Shown: in pieces, positions 45,585 to 53,025 of the stretch
Numbering within the stretch: position 1 is the stretch's first letter
How the letters are laid out: each line of letters starts with the position of its first letter
Source of the DNA: Rhizobiaceae bacterium
GTDB taxonomy: Bacteria; Pseudomonadota; Alphaproteobacteria; Rhizobiales; Rhizobiaceae
Length of the DNA: 53,025 nucleotides
Assembly (NCBI GenBank): GCA_030065115.1
Contig: JASJDO010000005.1
Span: 1-53,025, forward strand
Direction: 5' to 3'
Program-made: the position numbers and the translations under genes
Notes under the pieces: model-generated
What the model was told of the DNA's origin: nothing
What the model saw: only the letters and a program-made list of their open reading frames with translations
The model's database searches: none

Positions 45585-48500
45585 GGGTGTTTTTCTCCGC
45601 AAGTCGTTCCAGATTAAATTTCGCCGAATTTGAGCGCGGTGTCCATAAGCCCCGTTCAATCGCTTCCAGAAAACGGTCTGCCATTTCCTTCAATGCTTCG
45701 GGGTTTTTCTCACGCAAAAACTCCAGCACATCATCATCGACAAGATAGGCATTGTGAAGCAGTTCAAAATGGTGGTTTCCAACTGCGCCCGTCGTGGCTG
45801 AAAACGCGAACATATAGTCCAGCGTAGCAGCCATCTCAAAGGCGCCTTTGTAACCATGGCGCATGACGCCTTCGATCCACTTTGGGTTAGCCGCACGCGC
45901 TCGGACCACCCGGCCAATCTCTTCCTCCAGAGCTCTAACGACAGGACGTTCTGGCCGTGAATGATCATTGTGATACACTTTGGGTCGATTGCCAGACGCC
46001 TGCTCAACCGCTGCTGTCATGCCGCCTTCAAATTGGTAGTAATCATCAGAATCGAGCAGATCATGCTCGCGATTGTCCTGATTGTGAACAACGGCTTCAA
46101 CGCCTGCCAAACGCTCAGTAAAACCTTCTTTGTCTTCCTGCCCCTCTTCTTTTTGGCCGTAAGCGTAGGAGCCCCATGCCATATAGGCATTGGCAAGATC
46201 ATCACGTTTTTCCCAACCTTTCTCATCAATCAACGCCTGCAAGCCAGCGCCGTAAGCACCTGGTTTTGAACCAAAAATCCTAAACCCTGCGCGTCGCGTT
46301 GCATCGTCAAACGAAAGACCCGCTTCCAGGTGCTTCGCCTGTTCATCGCCCATGCGTTTGGCAATCGGGTTTTCTTTGGGCTCTTCCTCCAATGCACCAA
46401 TCGCCCGAACTGCCTTGTCAAACAATTCAATCTGCGCCGGAAACGCATCCCTGAAAAATCCCGAAATGCGCAAAGTAACATCCACTCTTGGCCGGCCAAG
46501 CTCAGCAAGAGTGATGACCTCGTATCCAGTGACACGACGTGACGCATGATCCCATTTCGGCTTTGCACCGATCAGCGCCATGGCCTGTGCAATATCATCA
46601 CCACCAGTGCGCATGTTGGAAGTACCCCAGGCAGACAATCCAAACGAGGTTGGCCATTCACCGTGATCCTGCCGGTAGCGTTTGATCAGGAGTTCTGCCG
46701 ATTTCTTACCCAACTCCCAGGCTGCGGGCGTAGGCACAGAACGACTATCAACCGAGAAGAAGTTTCGCCCTGTCGGCAGGACATCCAACCGGCCGCGCGT
46801 AGGCGCGCCTGACGGACCCGGCAGAACGAACTTCCCTTCAAGACCGATCATCAGGTTGTTGATCTCAGTCTCGCCACACGCTTCAACTACCGGTCTCACG
46901 ACCGCGTTCACATGACTGAGTACTGCCTGCGTCTCGGTCCAATCTGCTGCGCATTCAATGCTTCCTTCGATCATGGCGCTGGCCAGCAGTTCTATCCGCT
47001 CAACCGTATCCCCATGGGTGCGCCACAACTCTTCGGATATTGCAGCCAGTACGTCCGGACGAGTTCCTGTCCATTCAGCAGCCATATCACAATCAAGTGG
47101 GTCGAATTCCAAACGCAAATCATTCGCGAGCGCCCGTTGCAGGCTTTGCTCGCCGCCCTCTCCCTGCCCACGCGGCACACGAACCAGCGCTGTGACAAGG
47201 TCGCGCTTCAGTCGATCATCAGGAGACTCCCCAAAAATATGCAGGCCGTCCCGGATCTGCATTTCCTTAAGCTCACAGAGATAACCGTCAAGCTTCTCGA
47301 GTTTGTCATCATCGCGGTCTCCCGCGACAATACCAGCGTCCGCATCAAGGCCAATGTCTTCGATCAACTCAAGGATCTGCTTCTTGAGCAATTTTAACCG
47401 GCGTGGATCATTGCCGGCAGCTTCATAATATTCATCTACCAGGGCCTCGAGATCGCGGAGTGGGCCGTAGCTTTCAGCGCGAGTAAGCGGTGGTGTAAGG
47501 TGATCAATGATCACCGATGATATCCGGCGCTTGGCTTGTGTGCCCTCACCCGGATCATTGACAATGAACGGATAGAAATTCGGCACCGGCCCCATCACCG
47601 CTTCCGGGTAACAGGTCTCGCTCAATGACAGTGCCTTGCCGGGCAACCATTCCAGATTTCCATGCTTGCCCATATGGATGATCGCATGCGCTCCAAACTC
47701 ATTTCTGAGCCAGGCATAAAAGGCAATATACCCATGTGGCGGCACGAGATCAGGCGAATGATAGGTGTCTGTGGGATCAATGTTGTAACCACGTGCAGGC
47801 TGAATCCCGACAGCCACATTGCCAAACGTGGAGACAGAGAGTGCAAATGCTTTACGGCCTGTCAGATAAAACGGATCAGCCTCCGGCTCTCCCCATCTGG
47901 CTTGTATTTCATCCTGAATCTGTTTGGGAAGCGTTGCGAAGAAGTCTTTGTATTGATTCAGGGAAATCGTTTCCCGAACAACCCGACCATCGGTTGCAGC
48001 ATTCGTAGGCCCTTCCTGCAAATGCTCAATCAGTGCATCACCATCTTCTGGAAAACCATCGATCGAATATCCGGATACACGCATCGCGTTGAGGACATTA
48101 ACGGTGCCAGCAGGCGTATCCAGCCCAACACCATTGCCAAGGCGCCCGTCCCGATTCGGATAGTTTGCGAGAACCAGCCCAACGCGCTTCTCATCAGCAT
48201 TCGTCTGTTGCAATAGAAGCCAGTTCGCGGCCAAAGACGCAACATAATCCACCCGTTCCTGATCGGCCTCATGCACCACAATGTTGGACTGTACTGCCTC
48301 ATCAAACGTCCTTGCATTCTTGAACGCAATGGCCCGCGAGAAGACGCGACCATCAACCTCCGGCAATGCAACATTCATCGCAAGATCACGGGCAGAAAGG
48401 CCCTGACTTGAACCTTCCCATGCCTCACGCGAACCACCCGCCAGCACGATCTGGATAACCGGAATTCCGCGTTCATCGAGAACCGTATGTTGATGGTCAC

Positions 48501-49323
48501 CAGTCGGCGAAGACACTGCAAAACCAGTCGCGTTGAGAACCAACCCGGGCTCCGCCTCAGCAAACACTGACCGGATAATCTCAACCGATACCGGGTCCTT
48601 CAAACTTGAGATAAACACCGGCAACGCGTTGATGCCTTTGGCTGAAAGTGCAGACACCATCGCTTCGATGGGTTGCAAACCGCCTGACTGAACGAGTGCG
48701 CGGTAGAAGCAAATTGCTGCAACAGGGGCGTCTTCAATCCATGTTTGTTGCAGAGTCTGAAGATCGCTTATGCCGTGCTCAGGCGACCAGATCCCCGCTT
48801 TCATAAGAGGCACGGCTTCTGCAGGCTCTTCTGAGCCAACTAATAGGTGCGAAACATAGCGTAAAAGATTCGCCATGTTTTCCGGACCACCCTGTTTGAG
48901 ATAATCCCAAACCCGCTCTGCAATCTCGCCATCAACCGTATTAAAGCGTACGAGCCCCGGATCCGGCTTGTCATCGCCCGGAAGAACGATCAGATCAACA
49001 TCATTTTGCTGCGATATCTCAAGCAGCTTCTCCAGACCGTATTGGAAATAGCTTTCTCCACCGAGAATGCGAGCAATCACAATCCGGGATTTTGAAACCG
49101 TATTCTCGGCATACACATCAACGGACATGGGATGTGTGAGCTGCATCATGTTGGCGACGCGCAATTGAGGTGCATCCTGACCGAGCATAGATTTGGCAGA
49201 CGCCAGAGAGGAAAGTTCCGTATCTGCGGCCGAAATAAAAACAAGATCAGCTGGCGATTGCCCTAGATCCACTGCCTCTTCGGTTTCGTTTACAGAACCT
49301 TTTTGTGCCAGAAGGAGGTGCAT
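45577..49323 (-). CDS. cobN: cobaltochelatase large subunit CobN
   Basis: A 1248-residue CobN, close to the usual 1250-1280. It is the porphyrin- and metal-binding subunit of the ATP-dependent aerobic cobaltochelatase, which acts on hydrogenobyrinic acid a,c-diamide. Typical stretches include 'HGNLEWLPGKALSLSE', 'YPFIVNDPGEGTQAKRR', 'SFGLSAWGTSNMRTGGDDIAQAM' in part, and 'RRVTGYEVITLAELGRPRVDVTLRISGFFRD' in part. It starts seven bases after the cobW stop with GGGGTAGGG upstream. The partner ATPase subunits (cobaltochelatase CobS and CobT) are not in this window; they may be elsewhere, or ChlI/ChlD-like subunits may be used. Confidence 0.95.
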   Translation of the reverse strand: MHLLLAQKGSVNETEEAVDLGQSPADLVFISAADTELSSLASAKSMLGQDAPQLRVANMMQLTHPMSVDVYAENTVSKSRIVIARILGGESYFQYGLEKLLEISQQNDVDLIVLPGDDKPDPGLVRFNTVDGEIAERVWDYLKQGGPENMANLLRYVSHLLVGSEEPAEAVPLMKAGIWSPEHGISDLQTLQQTWIEDAPVAAICFYRALVQSGGLQPIEAMVSALSAKGINALPVFISSLKDPVSVEIIRSVFAEAEPGLVLNATGFAVSSPTGDHQHTVLDERGIPVIQIVLAGGSREAWEGSSQGLSARDLAMNVALPEVDGRVFSRAIAFKNARTFDEAVQSNIVVHEADQERVDYVASLAANWLLLQQTNADEKRVGLVLANYPNRDGRLGNGVGLDTPAGTVNVLNAMRVSGYSIDGFPEDGDALIEHLQEGPTNAATDGRVVRETISLNQYKDFFATLPKQIQDEIQARWGEPEADPFYLTGRKAFALSVSTFGNVAVGIQPARGYNIDPTDTYHSPDLVPPHGYIAFYAWLRNEFGAHAIIHMGKHGNLEWLPGKALSLSETCYPEAVMGPVPNFYPFIVNDPGEGTQAKRRISSVIIDHLTPPLTRAESYGPLRDLEALVDEYYEAAGNDPRRLKLLKKQILELIEDIGLDADAGIVAGDRDDDKLEKLDGYLCELKEMQIRDGLHIFGESPDDRLKRDLVTALVRVPRGQGEGGEQSLQRALANDLRLEFDPLDCDMAAEWTGTRPDVLAAISEELWRTHGDTVERIELLASAMIEGSIECAADWTETQAVLSHVNAVVRPVVEACGETEINNLMIGLEGKFVLPGPSGAPTRGRLDVLPTGRNFFSVDSRSVPTPAAWELGKKSAELLIKRYRQDHGEWPTSFGLSAWGTSNMRTGGDDIAQAMALIGAKPKWDHASRRVTGYEVITLAELGRPRVDVTLRISGFFRDAFPAQIELFDKAVRAIGALEEEPKENPIAKRMGDEQAKHLEAGLSFDDATRRAGFRIFGSKPGAYGAGLQALIDEKGWEKRDDLANAYMAWGSYAYGQKEEGQEDKEGFTERLAGVEAVVHNQDNREHDLLDSDDYYQFEGGMTAAVEQASGNRPKVYHNDHSRPERPVVRALEEEIGRVVRARAANPKWIEGVMRHGYKGAFEMAATLDYMFAFSATTGAVGNHHFELLHNAYLVDDDVLEFLREKNPEALKEMADRFLEAIERGLWTPRSNSAKFNLERLAEKNTHG

Positions 49324-49330
49324 TCACACC

Positions 49331-50410
49331 CTACCCCAACAGGCTGGATACCTGCTCGGTAATCCTGTCTTGCGCCAATCCCTCAAGGCCAATCACGACC
49401 AAACGAGACGAAGGCGTTTCTTCCGTTTCCCATTCACGGTCAAAATAATGATCGATACGATTGCCAACGGCCTGAACGACAAGACGCATGTCTTTGCCAT
49501 CAATCGCTATAAAGCCCTTGAGGCGAAGGATATCATGTTCCTCGATCACACGGGCTAATCCGGCAATCAATTGTTTGCGGTTTGCAACAAGGCCACCAGC
49601 GACCACGAAACTCTCAAACTCGTCGTGATCATGGTGATGCTCGGCATCATCGCCATGTTCTGCATGAAAGGCCTCGTGATGCAGTTCATGATGAGACTTC
49701 CGGTTGTGGACATCTCCCTCTGTGGCGCTCTCAAGCCCAAGCAGCACTTCAGCGGGTAGCGAGCCGTGCGAAGATTTCACAAGCTTCACAGAGCGCGAAA
49801 TCTTATTGCCCACTTCGGATTGCACCTTTTCCAACACATCGCCTTTAACAAGGTCGGCCTTGTTGAACACGATCATGTCTGCGCAAGTCAGTTGATCTTC
49901 AAAAAGCTCTTCCAAAGGGCTTTCGTGATCGAGTGCCTCATCTTCAGAGCGTTGAGCATTCACCCGATCAATATCATCCGCGAAACGGCCATCTGCAACC
50001 GCTCGACTGTCGACTACTGTCACTACGCCATCAACGGTCACTTGTTCACGAATTTCTGGCCAGTTGAACGCATTCACCAGCGGCTGCGGCAGAGCAAGAC
50101 CAGAGGTTTCAATGACAATGTGGTCAGGGCGGTTTTCACGCTCAAGAAGTTTTTCCATGGTCGGCACAAAATCATCAGCGACCGTGCAACAAATGCAGCC
50201 ATTGTTAAGTTCAACAATGTCGTCTTCAGTGCAGGTTTCATCACCACAGCCCTTCAACACGTCACCGTCAACGCCCAGATCACCGAATTCATTGATAATC
50301 AGCGCAATCCGCTTGCCATTGGCGGTCTGGAGCATGTTGCGGATCAGGGTCGTTTTCCCAGCCCCAAGAAAACCTGTGATTACCGTTGCCGGGATTTTTT
50401 GTGCATCCAT
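49331..50410 (-). CDS. cobW: cobalamin-locus G3E GTPase CobW
   Basis: A 359-residue G3E GTPase, a probable cobalt chaperone for the chelatase. The P-loop is GFLGAGKTT (13-21), the metal site is GCICC (C72, C74, C75), and NKAD (183-186) gives guanine binding. A His-rich stretch at 240-262 ('HHELHHEAFHAEHG' then 'EHHHDHDE') is typical of metal-handling members. The C-terminal CobW_C domain follows (about 267-355). It lies between cobU and cobN on the same strand with small gaps. Confidence 0.95.
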   Translation of the reverse strand: MDAQKIPATVITGFLGAGKTTLIRNMLQTANGKRIALIINEFGDLGVDGDVLKGCGDETCTEDDIVELNNGCICCTVADDFVPTMEKLLERENRPDHIVIETSGLALPQPLVNAFNWPEIREQVTVDGVVTVVDSRAVADGRFADDIDRVNAQRSEDEALDHESPLEELFEDQLTCADMIVFNKADLVKGDVLEKVQSEVGNKISRSVKLVKSSHGSLPAEVLLGLESATEGDVHNRKSHHELHHEAFHAEHGDDAEHHHDHDEFESFVVAGGLVANRKQLIAGLARVIEEHDILRLKGFIAIDGKDMRLVVQAVGNRIDHYFDREWETEETPSSRLVVIGLEGLAQDRITEQVSSLLG

Positions 50411-50431
50411 CTGTATTACACCTGTAGAAGC

Positions 50432-50944
50432 CTATTTCAGCTTGTTTGGAAGTCCTGCGGTTACGAAGTAAACATCATTAGCCACACTCGCAAGACGCTG
50501 ATGCACCAGTCCCGACAAATCCACGAATTCCCGCGCCATTTTGTTTTCCGGCACAACGCCCTGACCAACCTCATTAGAGACAAGAACAATGGGAGCTCGG
50601 GCATCTTTCATATAGTTCGCAAGGCCTTCCGCCTCTTTGCCAACGTTGGCCTCCGCCATCATGAGATTGGTAATCCAGAGCGTCAGACAATCTACCAGAA
50701 TGATCCTGCCCGGAATCGCAGCATGGGAAAGTGCATCAACGAGGGCCAGCGGCTCTTCCACTGTCTCCCATTCTTCACCACGTCGGTTCTGGTGACTTTC
50801 AATTCGCTCAACCATTTCATCATCAAACGCACGTCCGGTTGCCAGATAGATCGGCTTGAGACCTGATCGCAGCACCAAGTCCTCAGCAAACTTGCTTTTG
50901 CCGGACCGCGCCCCGCCCAAAATGAATGTGATGTTTTCCGACAT
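50432..50944 (-). CDS. cobU: adenosylcobinamide kinase / adenosylcobinamide-phosphate guanylyltransferase
   Basis: A 170-residue enzyme (CobU, CobP in the aerobic nomenclature) that phosphorylates adenosylcobinamide and adds GMP. The P-loop GGARSGKS (10-17), 'YLATGRAFDDEM' and 'VSNEVGQGVVPEN' are typical. The ATG at 50944 has GGAGTGGGGCAC directly upstream; a frame reaching 51013 is not used. It heads the - strand run cobU, cobW, cobN, cobO, ilvA. A TTGACA at 51067-51062 on the - strand may be the -35 element, but no good -10 was found. Confidence 0.94.
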   Translation of the reverse strand: MSENITFILGGARSGKSKFAEDLVLRSGLKPIYLATGRAFDDEMVERIESHQNRRGEEWETVEEPLALVDALSHAAIPGRIILVDCLTLWITNLMMAEANVGKEAEGLANYMKDARAPIVLVSNEVGQGVVPENKMAREFVDLSGLVHQRLASVANDVYFVTAGLPNKLK

Positions 50945-51136
50945 GTGCCCCACTCCATTGATTTTGGCGCACCCTAAACAGCAACACCCGATATGGAAAG
51001 GGATTTCATGCACAATGGCTGACAGAATGATCTACCCGGCAAAAATTCAGATACCCTGTTGTGTCAAGCCCGCCTGCGCTGTAGGTAGAGCGTTTTGCAG
51101 CGTCCACATTTCTTCGGACGTCAGGAGTAAATTTCA

Positions 51137-52429
51137 TTGGTTGATATCGCAACACGGGTCTGGAACCACAAGTGGAAAATCGATCCCATCGTTCGGTCAT
51201 TGATCGATACTGATTTCTACAAATTGCTGATGTGTCAGTCTGTTTTCCGCAACAAGCCGGAAACAAACGTCACATTCAAAATGATCAACCGCTCAAAGCA
51301 TATTCCACTTGCGAAATTGATCGATGAAGGCGAATTGCGCGAGCAACTTGACCACGTCCGCACGCTCAGCCTGTCGCGCGGCGAAAGCACCTGGCTTCGC
51401 GGTAATACATTCTACGGCAAACGCCAGATGTTCCGACCGGACTTCATGGAATGGTTTGAAAATCTTCAATTTCCCGAATATCACCTTGAACGCAAAGGCG
51501 ACCAATACGAACTGACGTTTGAAGGCAAATGGCCGGAAGTCATGTTGTGGGAAGTCCCCGCGCTTTCGATCATGATGGAGTTACGCAGCCGCGCGGTTCT
51601 TGGAAACATGCGTAAATTTGAACTCCAGGTCCTTTATGCAAGGGCCATGACCAAGCTTTGGGGAAAGATAGAAAAGCTCCAAAAACTGGATGAGTTGCGG
51701 GTTGTGGACTTCGGCACCCGCCGCCGCCATTCATTCCTTTGGCAGGATTGGGCTGTTCAGGCAATGATTGAAGGCTTGGGCGAAAAATTCATGGGTACTT
51801 CGAATTGCCAGATCGCAAAAAACCGGGACCTTGAAGCAATCGGCACAAACGCCCATGAATTGCCCATGGTATATGCTGCTCTGGCTGACAGCGACGAAGA
51901 ATTGCTCAAGGCACCATATGACGTGTTGAGTGATTGGCATGATGAACATGATGGCAATCTGCGGATCATTCTGCCCGATACCTATGGCACCGAACAGTTT
52001 TTGAAGAACGCGCCCGATTGGCTTGCCAAATGGACTGGCATACGCATTGACAGCGGGGATCCCGCCAAAGGCGCGGAAGCGGCAATCGCCTGGTGGCAAC
52101 AACAGGGCGAAGATTTATCCGAGAAACTGATCATTTTCTCGGACGGCCTTGATGCAGACAAGATAATCGAGCTCTACAACGCCTTTGCAGGCCGCGTACG
52201 TGTGTCTTTTGGTTGGGGAACCATGCTCACAAATGATTTCCGTGGCCTCACCCAAACCGATGCATTGGCTCCGTTTTCCATCGTCTGTAAGGCCGTTTCA
52301 GCCAACGGAAGACCCACCGTCAAGCTTTCAGACAACCCCCGCAAGGCAACAGGTCCGGCAGAACAGATCGAGCGCTACAAACGCGTATTCGGCATTGGTG
52401 AGCAGACTGAGCAAGACGTGATTGTTTGA
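51137..52429 (+). CDS. pncB: nicotinate phosphoribosyltransferase
   Basis: A 430-residue enzyme that makes nicotinate mononucleotide from nicotinate and PRPP for NAD salvage. 'SLIDTDFYKLLMCQSVF' near the N-terminus, 'VDFGTRRRHSF' with the reactive His, 'GTSNCQIAK' and 'GIRIDSGDPAKGAE' are typical. The likely start is TTG at 51137 with CAGGAG 9 bases upstream; no nearby ATG keeps the conserved N-terminus. It is divergent from cobU. Nicotinate mononucleotide is also the co-substrate of CobT, which may explain its place beside the cobalamin genes. Confidence 0.94.
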   Translation: MVDIATRVWNHKWKIDPIVRSLIDTDFYKLLMCQSVFRNKPETNVTFKMINRSKHIPLAKLIDEGELREQLDHVRTLSLSRGESTWLRGNTFYGKRQMFRPDFMEWFENLQFPEYHLERKGDQYELTFEGKWPEVMLWEVPALSIMMELRSRAVLGNMRKFELQVLYARAMTKLWGKIEKLQKLDELRVVDFGTRRRHSFLWQDWAVQAMIEGLGEKFMGTSNCQIAKNRDLEAIGTNAHELPMVYAALADSDEELLKAPYDVLSDWHDEHDGNLRIILPDTYGTEQFLKNAPDWLAKWTGIRIDSGDPAKGAEAAIAWWQQQGEDLSEKLIIFSDGLDADKIIELYNAFAGRVRVSFGWGTMLTNDFRGLTQTDALAPFSIVCKAVSANGRPTVKLSDNPRKATGPAEQIERYKRVFGIGEQTEQDVIV

Positions 52430-52452
52430 GCGTTTGTTTCGTCGACGGCGGG

Positions 52453-52716
52453 TTAGCCGTAACCCAAGTCTTCAATCAGCCGGTCTGTAGGCTTCAACTC
52501 TTGAGCTTTCATGCAAACCAATTCAGTCACCCAATAGAGTGTCCGTGAAACAATGGCCGCTTCGTCTAGATTCGGTTTTTGCGACTGTTGCTTTTTGCTC
52601 AAGACAAAATCGACAACATCTTGAACAGTGATAAATTTCTCAACATCTTCGTCCGATACCTCGACGCCAAATTCTTCCTCTATGGCCATGGCTAACTCGA
52701 AATGTTCCAAGCCCAT
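52453..52716 (-). CDS. acyl-carrier-protein-like protein with halves in reversed order, no carrier serine
   Basis: An 87-residue protein. Residues 2-40 ('LEHFELAMAIEEEFG', then 'EVSDEDVEKFITVQDVVDFV') match helices II-IV of acyl carrier proteins, which normally follow the DSL phosphopantetheine site. Residues 53-87 ('SRTLYWVTELV', 'ELKPTDRLIEDLGYG') match helix I and the loop that normally come before DSL. So the two ACP halves seem swapped around a Lys/Gln-rich linker, and the attachment serine is missing at both ends. The ATG at 52716 has GAGGA 7 bases upstream; the next in-frame stop upstream is TAA. Alternatives: fused remnants of two carrier domains, or chance similarity in the second half. 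Confidence 0.65.
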   Translation of the reverse strand: MGLEHFELAMAIEEEFGVEVSDEDVEKFITVQDVVDFVLSKKQQSQKPNLDEAAIVSRTLYWVTELVCMKAQELKPTDRLIEDLGYG

Positions 52717-52762
52717 GATCAAATCCTCATAGGGAGTCTCTTACGCAAAAAATCTGTATAGA

Positions 52763-53025
52763 CTACACAGGGCGGCCCAGATTCTTACCCATTTCTCGAA
52801 TGCGCTTGCGCTGGATCATACGGCCTATGAAACGGCCGGACAGATAATAAATCGTGAGCGTCAGCAAAACAAACAGCCCAAGCGTAACAGCCGCGTAAAT
52901 CAGATAAGCTGCGCCATAACTCATGACCGGCTGATTTGCAGAATCATTGATCAAGACCACGGTCATATTCAATGCAATCAGGCATGCGATTGCGCCGAGC
53001 ACATCCAGAAATAATGCACCGTTTG
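52763..53025 (-). CDS. membrane protein, partial (5' end outside window)
   Basis: The frame stays open to the right edge of the window, so the N-terminus is probably missing; a GTG at 53002 is the only start inside. Two hydrophobic helices are visible ('LDVLGAIACLIALNMTVVLI' and 'AAYLIYAAVTLGLFVLLTLTIYYL'), followed by a basic tail ('RMIQRKRIREMGKNLG'). No family is recognised. It lies just upstream of the ACP-like gene on the same strand with a 46-base gap, so both may be in one operon. Confidence 0.6.
   Translation of the reverse strand, partial: NGALFLDVLGAIACLIALNMTVVLINDSANQPVMSYGAAYLIYAAVTLGLFVLLTLTIYYLSGRFIGRMIQRKRIREMGKNLGRPV

Noticed and set aside
44991-45617. Open frame of 208 codons on + opposite cobO
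   Set aside because: Antisense to a clear cobO; the translated product is low in recognisable features and rich in His and Phe as expected from a shadow frame.
49766-50866. Open frame of 366 codons on + opposite cobW and cobU
   Set aside because: It lies wholly antisense to two well-recognised genes, has no recognisable domain and no suitable ribosome site; a shadow of codon bias on the other strand.

Overview
The window looks like chromosomal DNA of an alphaproteobacterium, most likely a marine member of the Hyphomicrobiales or Rhodobacterales. The grounds are a cpa/tad pilus cluster in the alphaproteobacterial order, a large cobalamin locus with CobN, CobO and CobW, a CtrA-type GTTAAC box pair, and moderate G+C by eye (not computed). 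Starts are often preceded by GGGGA-type ribosome binding sites, and many genes overlap as ATGA. I used these two cues to trim several starts. No rRNA, tRNA, CRISPR array, insertion sequence or prophage was seen.

Layout. 1-2.3 kb: end of a coupled operon (TerB-like fragment, alpha/beta hydrolase, CaiB-type CoA transferase). 2.4-4.9 kb: a membrane pentapeptide-repeat protein, a dispersed-repeat hairpin and a TerC-family membrane protein. 5.1-15.5 kb: Flp/Tad pilus machine (cpaB, cpaC, a short CpaD-like lipoprotein, cpaE, cpaF, tadB, tadC, terminator, TPR lipoprotein, TadG-like protein, terminator). The pilin and the prepilin peptidase are not in the window. 15.6-16.5 kb: an EamA transporter. 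16.6-24.8 kb: first cobalamin block (cobT-cobS-cobC phosphatase on +; cobD-cobC-cobB-cobA on -; cbiD-cobK on +). 24.8-29.2 kb: small membrane proteins, two coupled SDR dehydrogenases, a cupin with an EamA transporter, and a lipoprotein hydrolase. 29.2-37.05 kb: second block on -, a tight run transcribed as DUF6732-like protein, cbiX, cobH, 4-TM protein, cobL, cobI, cbiG-cobJ, cobM, LRR protein. 37.3-43.5 kb: TerB-like protein, a CtrA-like box, a seven-PAS hybrid kinase and a DUF4261-like protein. 43.7-50.9 kb: third block on - (cobU, cobW, cobN, cobO, ilvA). 51.1-53.0 kb: pncB, an acyl-carrier-like protein with apparently permuted halves, and a partial membrane protein.

The cobalamin genes cover cobalt insertion, most ring methylations, ring contraction through CbiG, methyl migration, reduction, a,c-amidation, adenosylation, aminopropanol attachment and lower-ligand assembly. 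CbiX, CbiD and CbiG indicate the early-cobalt (anaerobic-type) route, yet CobN and CobW of the late-insertion route are also present. CobG, CobF, cobyric acid synthase (CobQ) and the CobS/CobT chelatase subunits are not in this window. pncB next to cobU fits, because nicotinate mononucleotide is the co-substrate of CobT.

Items most worth a second look: the acyl-carrier-like protein whose two halves are in reversed order and which lacks the carrier serine; the CbiX with extra Cys and His clusters coupled to a His-rich membrane peptide; non-cobalamin genes (LRR protein, 4-TM protein, threonine dehydratase) coupled to cob genes; a seven-PAS kinase behind a CtrA-like box; and a 36-residue membrane miniprotein. 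All family calls come from reading the sequence; no database search was run.
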